From: Dysgonomonas sp. UBA7710
Lineage (GTDB): Bacteria > Bacteroidota > Bacteroidia > Bacteroidales > Dysgonomonadaceae
Direction: 5' to 3'
Assembly: GCF_002482385.1 (NCBI RefSeq)
Contig: NZ_DLFW01000024.1
Location: forward strand, 1 to 64,000
Length of the DNA stretch: 64,000 bases
Numbering within the stretch: the first letter of the stretch is position 1; each line of letters opens with the position of its first letter. The notes under the pieces are model-generated. The model was given only the letters and a program-made list of their open reading frames with translations. It made no database searches and was not told the origin of the DNA. Shown piece after piece: positions 46,220-53,566 of the stretch. The position numbers and the translations under genes are program-made.

Positions 46220-46394
46220 ATGGAATAAAAATGTAGAATGGCCCGGACATATGCCCGATAGTGTGTATAAGATTGATCATTGCGCACGCTGTGGAATGTA
46301 TTGTTTTCATAAGCACACATATGCTTTCTTTTTTAAAACATATCTGATCTCGGGCAAAGAATACGATAAACTCCCGGCTTGTAAAGAAACTTAA
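46209..46394 (+). CDS. Small Cys/His-rich prophage protein
   Basis: 61-aa protein from the ATG at 46209 (MRHKWNKN). It has CARCGMYCFHKH, a probable zinc-binding knuckle, and overlaps the end of the LuxR-type gene by 11 bp. Function unknown. Confidence 0.55.
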   Translation: MRHKWNKNVEWPGHMPDSVYKIDHCARCGMYCFHKHTYAFFFKTYLISGKEYDKLPACKET

Positions 46395-46507
46395 AAACCT
46401 TTCCCCGAAGCGTCGGGAGAAATTCATTAAACATATTGACTCGCAGCTAATGCTGCACTACCACGCGATTATTAACTGCAACATGAGGGTTGCTAAATTT
46501 AAACTTT

Positions 46508-46714
46508 ATGGCATCACTAAAACAATTTGAAAAAGCTTTACTCGGCAAAAATGTGACGGTGAATCGTATCAGGAGTACCGGCAAAGAAGTTTCTGTCGCA
46601 TTCGGGTCCCATATGGGACAAAAATATTATTGGTTAGCGTCCGGTATTTGCTATGCGGGAAGTGGAACGCGATGTTCCCGGCTCGATCTTAATTTTGATC
46701 GTAATGAAAGCTAA
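46508..46714 (+). CDS. Small hypothetical prophage protein
   Basis: 68-aa protein starting MASLKQFEKAL, with beta-type segments (EVSVAFGSHMGQKYYWL) and three serine/glycine-rich turns. No family recognised. Its 3' end overlaps the start of the 40-aa membrane protein gene. Confidence 0.5.
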   Translation: MASLKQFEKALLGKNVTVNRIRSTGKEVSVAFGSHMGQKYYWLASGICYAGSGTRCSRLDLNFDRNES

Positions 46715-46826
46715 GAATGGCCTGTGGCCCTGCAACGTATTTGTATGGTCTATGATACTTATACTTGGGTTATCATTTGATTATTGTATTTATCTGCTTG
46801 TAAAATTTATAATAGAATTGCTATGA
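46704..46826 (+). CDS. 40-aa single-span membrane protein
   Basis: The ATG at 46704 opens 40 codons. Residues about 11-39 are hydrophobic (VFVWSMILILGLSFD and YCIYLLVKFIIELL), with Lys residues only at the N-terminus. The start overlaps the upstream gene by 11 bp and the stop overlaps the next ATG at 46823 (ATGA), so the three frames look translationally coupled. A small phage membrane protein is likely; function unknown. Confidence 0.5.
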   Translation: MKAKNGLWPCNVFVWSMILILGLSFDYCIYLLVKFIIELL

Positions 46827-47101
46827 ACGCGGACTACAGACATATGCGAATGACTAATTATCAATGGGTGGAAGAGTATTCGTCAAGGCTGGGAAAAGAG
46901 GCTTTTTGGAAACTGCTGAATGAACGATACAAATGGCTGATGAAACAACCCCGAGGATGGATATATAACCTCGAACTAAGCAAGTTATTGAATAGTGACA
47001 TCATACGAGACTTATTTATCAAAACCGTATGTCTGTTCATCTCGGAAGGAAACGGAGATTACCAATTCTCTCCCGATTTTACAACAATAAAACGAATATA
47101 A
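46823..47101 (+). CDS. Hypothetical prophage protein
   Basis: 92-aa protein from the ATG at 46823 (MNADYRHMRMTNYQWV), chosen because it is coupled to the preceding small gene. It is helical and rich in Trp/Tyr/Arg (FWKLLNERYKWLMKQPRGWIY). No family recognised. Confidence 0.55.
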   Translation: MNADYRHMRMTNYQWVEEYSSRLGKEAFWKLLNERYKWLMKQPRGWIYNLELSKLLNSDIIRDLFIKTVCLFISEGNGDYQFSPDFTTIKRI

Positions 47102-47103
47102 CC

Positions 47104-47514
47104 ATGGCAAAAGAAACGAAACGTAATATACGCCCCTGGTCGGCGGCTGAAGAAGACTGGCTGTTAAAAAATATGCACACAAAGCCAATGACGGAACTTT
47201 GCGCTTACCTCGGACGCAATGAGAATGCTATAAAACTAAAAATGCACCGTGAGCGCCAGAATCCTAAATCTATAGTAAAAGACAATGTATTGCTACGAAT
47301 ACTTACCGCACGTTTTTCGGATCCGGCTCTGTTTTCGCCTAACAAAGTATTTTTCAAAGCTGTTGGTATCGGCCAGAAACGCTTTTGGATGATATATAAA
47401 GGATTAGAAAAACTGACAGGTGAAGAATGTCAGCGTGTTTGTCGCCATCTGGGACTGCGCTATACAGACTTTGTAGATTCTTTGCAGTTAACATTTGAGG
47501 GGGGGGGATTTTAG
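47104..47514 (+). CDS. Myb/SANT-like DNA-binding protein
   Basis: 136-aa protein from the ATG at 47104. An N-terminal Myb/SANT-like helix bundle is visible (RPWSAAEEDWLLKNM, MTELCAYLGRNENAIKLKMHR), and a second helical region follows (FKAVGIGQKRFWMIYKGLEKL). It probably binds DNA. Its last codons contain a run of nine G (47499-47507), which also forms the ribosome binding region of the methyltransferase that starts at the next base after its stop. Confidence 0.65.
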   Translation: MAKETKRNIRPWSAAEEDWLLKNMHTKPMTELCAYLGRNENAIKLKMHRERQNPKSIVKDNVLLRILTARFSDPALFSPNKVFFKAVGIGQKRFWMIYKGLEKLTGEECQRVCRHLGLRYTDFVDSLQLTFEGGGF

Positions 47515-49584
47515 ATGAAATCTGATCAACGCCACATACATACTATCAACCCGCTTGAGGTCCGCCTGATCGTGATCGACAGCTTCTGCGGTGCCGGAGG
47601 CGTCACTTACGGCTTCTGCAATGCCAAGGTAAACGGTAAGCAGAGTATAAAAGTAATTATCGGTATCAATCACGACAGGAACGCGATACTCAGTTTTAAA
47701 GAAAACCATCCGGATACGCACTGTTTTATAGAAGATTTCCGGTCGGTAAATGTACTACAGCTTTTACCTATAATAGAAGAGGCACGCCGTTCATATCCCA
47801 ATGCGAAGCTTATGTTTCATATGTCGGCCGAATGTACGCATCATTCCATTGCTAAAGGCGGAATGAGCCGTGATGCTGACAGCCGTTCACTGCCCGAAGC
47901 TGCATACCGCTATATTGAGATATTGAAACCGGATATTATCAGCGTAGAGAATGTAAAAGAGTTCATAAAATGGGGACCTCTGAAAATAAAGGTTATAACC
48001 GATAAGCAGGGGAACGAACTATATTGTCCGCTGGAACGTAAGAAACGCGAAGAAACAGAGATTGAAAAACAAGCGCGTAAAGCCCGCAAGGAAAGGAAGA
48101 AAACACGCTATGGCTATCTTCCGGTATGGGTGCCGGTCAAAGAATGTGTATCGGAATTTTACAATGCCTGGCGTGACAAAATAAAATCATACGGATATCA
48201 TTACGACTACCGCTTACTAAATGCCGCCGATTATGGTGCTTACACTTCACGTATCCGCTATTTCGGGTATTTTGCTACCGATCCCAGCCTGATCGTATTC
48301 CCTGCCATAACACACACTAAGGACGGACGAAAAGGGACAAAGAAATATAAAGAGGTGAAAGATGTACTGGATTTTTCGGACGAAGGAACAAGCATCTTCG
48401 CACGTACAAAACCATATGAAGAACCGACTCTGTCGCGTGTTCATTCCGGACTGGTTCGCTTTGTAGCAGGAGGAAAAGACGCTTTTCTGTTGAAATATAA
48501 TTCAATGAATCGCAGTGGTAAATATATCGCTCCCGGTGTCAATGAACCATGTCCTACTGTAGCCACACAAAACAGGCTGGGTGTATGTTTCCTTTCCAAA
48601 GCCTTTTCCGGACATCCGGATAGTAAAAACATTCCGGTAAATGGTCCGGCAGCTTCGGTTACTACGGTAGATCATCATCAGTTTATTTCCGCATATTATA
48701 GTCCGGGTATAAATACCCCGGTGAAAGGACCGATACCGACAGTACGGACAAAAGATTGTTTTTCACTGGTTAGCCCGCGTTTCTTAACGGCATATTATGG
48801 TAACGGATTTTGCTCACCAGTAAACGAATCGGCTAAAACGGTAACAGTAAAAGACAGGTTTTCTTTAGTAAGCCCCTATTTTTTATGTTCTTATAATGAC
48901 AAAAAAGGATCTAAGCCTTTAGATAAACCATGTCCGACAGTCCTGACGAAAGATCACTTTTCTTTGGTGCAACCGCAGTTTCTTGATCAGCAATACGGAT
49001 GTTCAAAGCCCGCCTCAGTATTACAGCCATGCGGATCATTGACGGCAAACCCGAAATTTAACCTGATTTCGTGCAACTGGCTTCTTTCTCCGCATTTCAG
49101 TAACCCCGGTACTTCTCTGGAAGTTCCTGCTCCGGTTATTACTGCCGGACGCAAATGGCACTATCTGGTGAATCCTCAATACAGTTCAGAAGGTGCAAGT
49201 GTAGACGCTCCATGCTTTACACTGATTGCCCGAATGGATAAAAAGCCGCCTTCATTGGTCGAAGCCGCAAGTGACACCGATGCGCTACCTTCATTTATCC
49301 GGTTCGAAAACGGTATATACATATACGAAATTTATGAAAGCGATACCCCTATGACAAAGGCGATAAAGGAATTTATGGCACTCTATGGTATCGTAGATAT
49401 AAAGATGCGTATGCTGAAGATCATAGAGCTATTGCGAATCATGGGGTTTCCGGAAGATTATGTTTTGATAGGTACGCAGGCAGATCAGAAGAAATTCATA
49501 GGCAATGCAGTAGAATGTACACAGGCCCAGGTAAACGGCGAAAGTCTCAGCATGGCAGTAGATAAACTTTTAAATGTAGCATAA
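47515..49584 (+). CDS. Phage C5-type DNA cytosine methyltransferase
   Basis: 689-aa methyltransferase. Motif I DSFCGAGGVTYGF is at the start; the motif IV Cys is Cys107 but in AECTHHS instead of the usual PPCQ; motif VI is ENV with Glu145. The C-terminal motifs IX/X are MGFPEDYVLIG and KKFIGNAVECTQA. Between them a long insert has five to six degenerate modules of 35-45 residues (AYYGNGFCSPV / ESAKTVTVKDRFSLV / KPCPTVLTKDHFSLV), which replace a compact target-recognition domain. This class of large C5 enzyme is frequent in phages; specificity is unknown. Likely protects phage DNA from restriction. Confidence 0.88.
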   Translation: MKSDQRHIHTINPLEVRLIVIDSFCGAGGVTYGFCNAKVNGKQSIKVIIGINHDRNAILSFKENHPDTHCFIEDFRSVNVLQLLPIIEEARRSYPNAKLMFHMSAECTHHSIAKGGMSRDADSRSLPEAAYRYIEILKPDIISVENVKEFIKWGPLKIKVITDKQGNELYCPLERKKREETEIEKQARKARKERKKTRYGYLPVWVPVKECVSEFYNAWRDKIKSYGYHYDYRLLNAADYGAYTSRIRYFGYFATDPSLIVFPAITHTKDGRKGTKKYKEVKDVLDFSDEGTSIFARTKPYEEPTLSRVHSGLVRFVAGGKDAFLLKYNSMNRSGKYIAPGVNEPCPTVATQNRLGVCFLSKAFSGHPDSKNIPVNGPAASVTTVDHHQFISAYYSPGINTPVKGPIPTVRTKDCFSLVSPRFLTAYYGNGFCSPVNESAKTVTVKDRFSLVSPYFLCSYNDKKGSKPLDKPCPTVLTKDHFSLVQPQFLDQQYGCSKPASVLQPCGSLTANPKFNLISCNWLLSPHFSNPGTSLEVPAPVITAGRKWHYLVNPQYSSEGASVDAPCFTLIARMDKKPPSLVEAASDTDALPSFIRFENGIYIYEIYESDTPMTKAIKEFMALYGIVDIKMRMLKIIELLRIMGFPEDYVLIGTQADQKKFIGNAVECTQAQVNGESLSMAVDKLLNVA

Positions 49585-49614
49585 ATATTAATCACTAAAA
49601 AACAAAAAAAAATC

Positions 49615-49995
49615 ATGGCAAAAAAGAAACTCAACATCACCGATCAGATCAGGTCTTACCTAGACGCATGTAAGTACAACGGCAAACAACCATTGAGTGA
49701 ATCGAAACTACTGGAGGCGGGTGTTACGCCCAAACAAATAGCAGGCATAGAACTCGAAGAAATCACACTGGCCCTCAATGAAGGTAAACCTACTGATATC
49801 TATAACGGAGAACCAAGATACTACCCTGTGTTTTGGACGTATGAAGGCCCTTCCGGCTTCGCTTTCCAGGACTCGCGTTGCGCATTTACGCACGCGGCTG
49901 CGGGCTCGGGTTCCCGCCACTCGTACCACGATAAAGCGGTGAGCGATTATTCGGGTAGACAGTTTACTGAACTGTGGAAAGAATATTTATCATAA
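49615..49995 (+). CDS. DGR target protein 1
   Basis: 126-aa protein with an N-terminal helical part, the shared block RYYPVFWTYEGPSGFAF, a variable segment ending AGSGSR at residues about 78-102, and a C-terminal amphipathic tail (GRQFTELWKEYLS). Its variable repeat is 49847-49919. No signal peptide and no known C-type lectin framework are evident, so the fold and ligand are unknown. It is the first of three paralogous targets, all on the same strand as the template and RT. Confidence 0.85.
   Translation: MAKKKLNITDQIRSYLDACKYNGKQPLSESKLLEAGVTPKQIAGIELEEITLALNEGKPTDIYNGEPRYYPVFWTYEGPSGFAFQDSRCAFTHAAAGSGSRHSYHDKAVSDYSGRQFTELWKEYLS
49847..49919 (+). repeat. Variable repeat VR1
   Basis: 73 bp aligned to the template at 51034-51106. 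Flanks GCCCTTCCGGCTTCGCTTTC and GCGGGCTCGGGTTCCC are identical. In the core, 11 of 15 template adenines differ, plus one non-adenine change (T to A at 49884). Confidence 0.93.
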
Positions 49996-50013
49996 CTAAA
50001 TACATCAATCAAA

Positions 50014-50487
50014 ATGAACCAAAAAGAATTAGAACAGAAGATCAGAGGTTTACATAAATCATCTGACGAAGTTAAATCCGCTTTAGAAACAGCACTGGGT
50101 AAGGATTTCTTTACTAAGGATATTACAGAAAGAATAGATGGATGGGAAGATATGATGGCAGAAACCGGACTACCTGACGTACCTGAATTCACAGAACTTC
50201 CGGAGCGTCTACGCGATCATTTTAAGAAATACTATCGGGTAGTGGTTATGACAGAAGCCTATAACGAAGGCGAAAGAATGAATATCTATAACAGTGAAGT
50301 AGCCCGTCATTATCCTGTATTCAGAACAAATGGTGGCCCTTCCGGCTTCGCTTTCCGGGACTCGGATTACGTTTATGCGGACGCGTGTGCGGGCTCGGGT
50401 TCCCGCCTCGCCTTAAAAAGCGATAAGCGGGCCCAGGTTGTCGGTACAAAGCATATAGATATATACCGGGAATGGCTTGAATCATAA
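50014..50487 (+). CDS. DGR target protein 2
   Basis: 157-aa paralogue of target 1 with a longer N-terminal helical region (residues 1-75). The shared block is RHYPVFRTNGGPSGFAF, then variable residues to AGSGSR, then an extended tail ending KHIDIYREWLES. Its variable repeat is 50336-50408. It starts 18 bp after target 1. The conserved shape of the C-terminal third of all three targets suggests one binding scaffold attached to different N-termini. Confidence 0.85.
   Translation: MNQKELEQKIRGLHKSSDEVKSALETALGKDFFTKDITERIDGWEDMMAETGLPDVPEFTELPERLRDHFKKYYRVVVMTEAYNEGERMNIYNSEVARHYPVFRTNGGPSGFAFRDSDYVYADACAGSGSRLALKSDKRAQVVGTKHIDIYREWLES
50336..50408 (+). repeat. Variable repeat VR2
   Basis: 73 bp aligned to the template. 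All core differences fall on template adenines (10 of 15 changed). Both constant flanks are intact. Confidence 0.93.
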
Positions 50488-50514
50488 CTAATAATCAGTA
50501 AAAAAACACATACA

Positions 50515-50910
50515 ATGAAAAATTTAAAGAAAGAACTCGAAGAAAGATTAACCTCTATAGAGGCTGCATATAATGAGGCAGGACGCCCGAAAGTGGATTT
50601 TACAGTATATCCGGAAAATATGCGGGTACATGAGGAAGGCGACTATAATGCAAAAGTGATCGTAGAAGCTGCACGCAAAATAGAACGTGAATGTGGCCTT
50701 GGTGAAATAGACTGGGCAGATCCTAGCCAACGAAAATGGGCACCATGGTTTTGGATGCGCCCTTCCGGCTTCGCTTTCGAGAGCTCGGGTTACGTTTTTA
50801 CGCGCGCGGGTGCGGGCTCGGGTTCCCGCCTGCGCGTTTTGACCGAGATCGCGGCCGATCATATCGGCAAAACGTTCCTAGAAGTTTGGGAAGCTGTACA
50901 ACTGAAGTAA
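50515..50910 (+). CDS. DGR target protein 3
   Basis: 131-aa paralogue. Residues 1-70 are helical with an unrelated sequence to targets 1 and 2; the shared block is RKWAPWFWMRPSGFAF, then variable residues to AGSGSR and a tail GKTFLEVWEAVQLK. Its variable repeat is 50759-50831. It is the last target before the noncoding gap with the template. Confidence 0.85.
   Translation: MKNLKKELEERLTSIEAAYNEAGRPKVDFTVYPENMRVHEEGDYNAKVIVEAARKIERECGLGEIDWADPSQRKWAPWFWMRPSGFAFESSGYVFTRAGAGSGSRLRVLTEIAADHIGKTFLEVWEAVQLK
50759..50831 (+). repeat. Variable repeat VR3
   Basis: 73 bp aligned to the template. Core differences fall only on template adenines (11 of 15 changed). Both constant flanks are intact. Confidence 0.93.
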
Positions 50911-50928
50911 TTAATTAGCCAATGTGAA

Positions 50929-50990
50929 AATGTGCCAATATGCCAATTGGCGCGAAGCGACAAGGTATTTAATTGGCACATTGGCATATT
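50929..50990. repeat. Inverted-repeat cluster upstream of the template
   Basis: AATATGCCAATT (50937-50948) is complementary to AATTGGCA (50971-50978) and to TTGGCATATT (50981-50990). It can form a hairpin between target 3 and the template. The right arm recurs at 41389-41410 before the AddB-like gene, so it may be a dispersed repeat rather than a DGR part. Confidence 0.55.
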
Positions 50991-51033
50991 AGACCATTAG
51001 TAATTAAATAAGGTTGTTTGCTCTGAACCCGTA

Positions 51034-51106
51034 GCCCTTCCGGCTTCGCTTTCAAGAACTCGAATTACGATAATACGAACGCGAATGCGGGCTCGGGTTC
51101 CCACAA
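51034..51106 (+). other. DGR template repeat (TR)
   Basis: Noncoding copy of the variable repeats. It starts GCCCTTCCGGCTTCGCTTTC, has an adenine-rich core (AAY codons in the target frame) and ends GCGGGCTCGGGTTCCC-ACAA. Read in the target frame it would give Asn at five of the variable positions. Across the three variable repeats all 15 core adenines are replaced in at least one, which identifies it as the template for A-directed mutagenesis. The RNA from this region should be copied by the RT at 52268. Confidence 0.93.
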
Positions 51107-51218
51107 TTGTAAAATAATAAATCAGGGTAAAGACCGCGCCACTTGGCGAAAAATAAAAATTCAAAAGGTGCTGGTAGGGAAGCCGAACGCTCCGATAAGA
51201 AACAAAGGCTGTATAAAA

Positions 51219-52151
51219 ATGAGAATTATAATAACCTGCTCAGGAGGTAAAGACAGTGTAGCTGCATTAATATGGATGAGAAACCACGGATATAAAAACT
51301 GTGACATAGTTTTTTGTGATACCAATTGGGAGTCTGATATAACATATAGTTATTTAGAATATCTGCAACAGAAAACAGGTACTAAATTCAGGTTTCTAAA
51401 GTCTGATAAGTTTGACGGACTGATAGATTTGGCACGCAAGAAAAAGCGTTTCCCATCATCGCAACGCAGGTTCTGCACCTCTGAACTAAAATCCATTCCA
51501 ATGATAAATTATATACTGGATGAAGTAAAGGATGATTTTATTGTTGTTCAGGGCATAAGAGGTGCGGAAAGTGAAAGCCGTTCAAAGATGCTAGCCCAGT
51601 GTAATTACTTCAAGTATTATCTGGAACCGGTTGAAACTAATGCTACAAGACTTATAAAATTAGAAAATAAATTAAACGCTTTAGACTCGGATGGTGTTGG
51701 TTGTCAATTAAATATTTTCTCCGATTCAGAATTTGAAGATTCTGAGGAAGATAATATATTAAAGCTAAAAGAGCAAATAGAACATCTTAAAGACAGGCTC
51801 TCTAAAGGCAAGGAAGACCCTAAATATCATACATACCGGAGAAAAGAAGTATTAGCGTATTGCAAAAAGTTTGCTACTGATGTTTTACGTCCTGTTTTTG
51901 ACTGGAGTGCACAGACGGTTATAGAATATTCTCTAGAAAACGGAATAGATGTAAACCCTCTATACTCTATGGGAATGAAGCGTGTAGGCTGTTTTCCTTG
52001 TATAATGAGTGGATTATCGGAAATACATCAGATTGCGATACGATGCCCGGAAAGGATAGCCGAAATAGCAAATTATGAATTAGAAATCAAAAGTTCATTC
52101 TTTGGCCCGGATAAGATACCACGTAAATTCTATAGGGGGGGTATCCTTTGA
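51219..52151 (+). CDS. PAPS-reductase-like PP-loop protein, apparently frameshifted at 3' end
   Basis: 310 aa as read, from the ATG at 51219 (MRIIITCSGGKDS, PP-loop SGGKDS at residues 8-13). RRFCTSELKSIPM and MKRVGCFPCIMSG are hallmarks of phage phosphoadenosine-phosphosulphate-reductase-family proteins, which are linked to nucleotide or DNA sulphur chemistry or of unknown role. The frame ends after RGGIL at a G7 run (52135-52141). The next frame continues without a stop for 37 codons to 52255 and ends SCMSFYGLCE, a tail I associate with this family. So the gene is either disrupted, read by -1 frameshifting, or miscounted in the run. It sits inside the DGR, between template and RT. Confidence 0.8.
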   Translation: MRIIITCSGGKDSVAALIWMRNHGYKNCDIVFCDTNWESDITYSYLEYLQQKTGTKFRFLKSDKFDGLIDLARKKKRFPSSQRRFCTSELKSIPMINYILDEVKDDFIVVQGIRGAESESRSKMLAQCNYFKYYLEPVETNATRLIKLENKLNALDSDGVGCQLNIFSDSEFEDSEEDNILKLKEQIEHLKDRLSKGKEDPKYHTYRRKEVLAYCKKFATDVLRPVFDWSAQTVIEYSLENGIDVNPLYSMGMKRVGCFPCIMSGLSEIHQIAIRCPERIAEIANYELEIKSSFFGPDKIPRKFYRGGIL

Positions 52152-52255
52152 TAACCGATGTAGTAAAGTATGCTAAGGGTAAGTATGATGCTGGAGAACT
52201 ATATGATGATAATACAGCAACAAGTTGTATGAGTTTTTACGGATTATGCGAATAA
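52142..52255 (+). pseudogene. Out-of-frame C-terminal tail of the PP-loop gene
   Basis: 37 codons ending at TAA 52253-52255, beginning YPLITDVVKYAKGKYD and ending TSCMSFYGLCE. It is in frame with the main gene if one extra G were present or if the ribosome slipped by -1 in the G7 run. The RT start is 12 bp further on, the spacing expected if this is the real gene end. Confidence 0.65.
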
Positions 52256-52267
52256 CAGATAAATATT

Positions 52268-53266
52268 ATGAAGCGAATAAGTAATTTATACAACAAAATA
52301 TACAACTTGGATAACCTTTATCTGGCTTACAGTAAAGCAAAGCAGGGTAAATCTAAAACAAAAGGTGTATTGCAGTTCGAAAAGGATCTGGACGAAAACA
52401 TACTCCGGATACAAAAAGAACTGATGGAAGAAACATATACGACATCAGAATATAAAATTTTCGTTATCCGCGATCCTAAAGAACGTACCATCTATAGTTT
52501 GCCATTCCACGACAGGGTTGTACAGCATGCCATTATGAATATACTGGAAAGCATCTGGACGTCAGTATTTATCTCTCACTCATATTCCAGTATCAAGGGG
52601 AAAGGTATTCACGGTGCATGGAAACATATCAGGCGGGATTTGAAGAACCGGAAAAAAACAATGTATTGTCTGAAGATGGATATCACAAAGTTTTATCCGT
52701 CGATCGATCATAGCATTATGAAGCGGATCATCCGGAAGAAGATAAAAGATACAAAGCTTCTGGTCTTATTGGATGGTATAGTAGATTCTGCTCCGGGCAT
52801 GCCTATCGGAAACTATCTTTCGCAGTTCCTGGCTAACCTGTATCTGTCTTATTTCGATCACTGGCTCAAAGAAGTGAAAAGGGTAAAATATTATTACCGG
52901 TATGCCGATGACCTGGTGATCCTTTGCGATAATAAAGAGGCCCTGCATCAGCTACGGACAGACATAGATAATTATTTGTCCGAAAACCTTAATCTGAGAC
53001 TCAAACAAAACTATCAGGTATTTCCTATAGCATCCCGCGGAATAGACTTTTTAGGCTATGTATTCTATCATACACATACAATGCTGCGAAAACGCATAAA
53101 AAAGAACTTTTGCAGGTGTGTAGCCAAACTGAACAAAAAGGCATTGACGGCAAAGGAATACAGGATAAAGATATGTTCCTGGATAGGATGGTGTAAGTAC
53201 TGCAACTCTAAAAACTTAATTAAAACAATAATTAAACATGAAGAAGTTCTCGGAGCTTGGCGTTAA
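52268..53266 (+). CDS. DGR reverse transcriptase
   Basis: 332-aa reverse transcriptase without a maturase or endonuclease domain. Catalytic motif YADD is at residues 212-215. Motif 4 reads IGNYLSQ (180-186), the DGR form, in place of the QGxxxSP of group II intron and retron enzymes. RT-type SLPFHDRVVQHAIMN, KMDITKFYPSIDH and FLGYVFYHTHTMLRKR segments are also present. It should copy the template RNA with errors at adenines and deliver the cDNA into the target genes. It overlaps the next gene by 29 bp. Confidence 0.95.
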   Translation: MKRISNLYNKIYNLDNLYLAYSKAKQGKSKTKGVLQFEKDLDENILRIQKELMEETYTTSEYKIFVIRDPKERTIYSLPFHDRVVQHAIMNILESIWTSVFISHSYSSIKGKGIHGAWKHIRRDLKNRKKTMYCLKMDITKFYPSIDHSIMKRIIRKKIKDTKLLVLLDGIVDSAPGMPIGNYLSQFLANLYLSYFDHWLKEVKRVKYYYRYADDLVILCDNKEALHQLRTDIDNYLSENLNLRLKQNYQVFPIASRGIDFLGYVFYHTHTMLRKRIKKNFCRCVAKLNKKALTAKEYRIKICSWIGWCKYCNSKNLIKTIIKHEEVLGAWR

Positions 53267-53555
53267 GCCTATCGATGATAAAGCAATATTTATGGTTCCC
53301 AGAGTGTCTATAACCGATATCCTGAATTGTAATATCGAGGTGCTCGATTACATAGGTGGTATAAAAACGATCAACGGAGATAACCGGTATATAGTCAAAG
53401 TAAGGTGCGATGGCAAAGAATGTAAGTTCTTTACCGATTCCAAGCGGATAAAAAGCATACTGGATCAGATACCGAAAGAAGAATTTCCTTTTACGACAAC
53501 AATAAAGCAGCAACGGTTTGATTCCGGAAGTGCTAAGACATTTGTGTTTACATAA
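53238..53555 (+). CDS. Small gene coupled to the DGR RT, possible accessory factor
   Basis: 105-aa protein, starting inside the last codons of the RT (29-bp overlap). It begins KKFSELGVKPIDDKAIFM and has alternating strands (YIVKVRCDGKECKFFTDSKRI, IPKEEFPFTTTI), resembling a small OB-like or nucleic-acid-binding fold. It does not look like the helical Avd accessory protein of classical DGRs. A role in retrohoming is inferred only from the overlap. Confidence 0.65.
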   Translation: MKKFSELGVKPIDDKAIFMVPRVSITDILNCNIEVLDYIGGIKTINGDNRYIVKVRCDGKECKFFTDSKRIKSILDQIPKEEFPFTTTIKQQRFDSGSAKTFVFT

Positions 53556-53566
53556 ATAACAATAGA

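Noticed and set aside
52268..53266. RT as part of a group II intron or retron
   Set aside because: Motif 4 is of the DGR form, no maturase domain is present, and the template/variable repeat relationship explains it fully.
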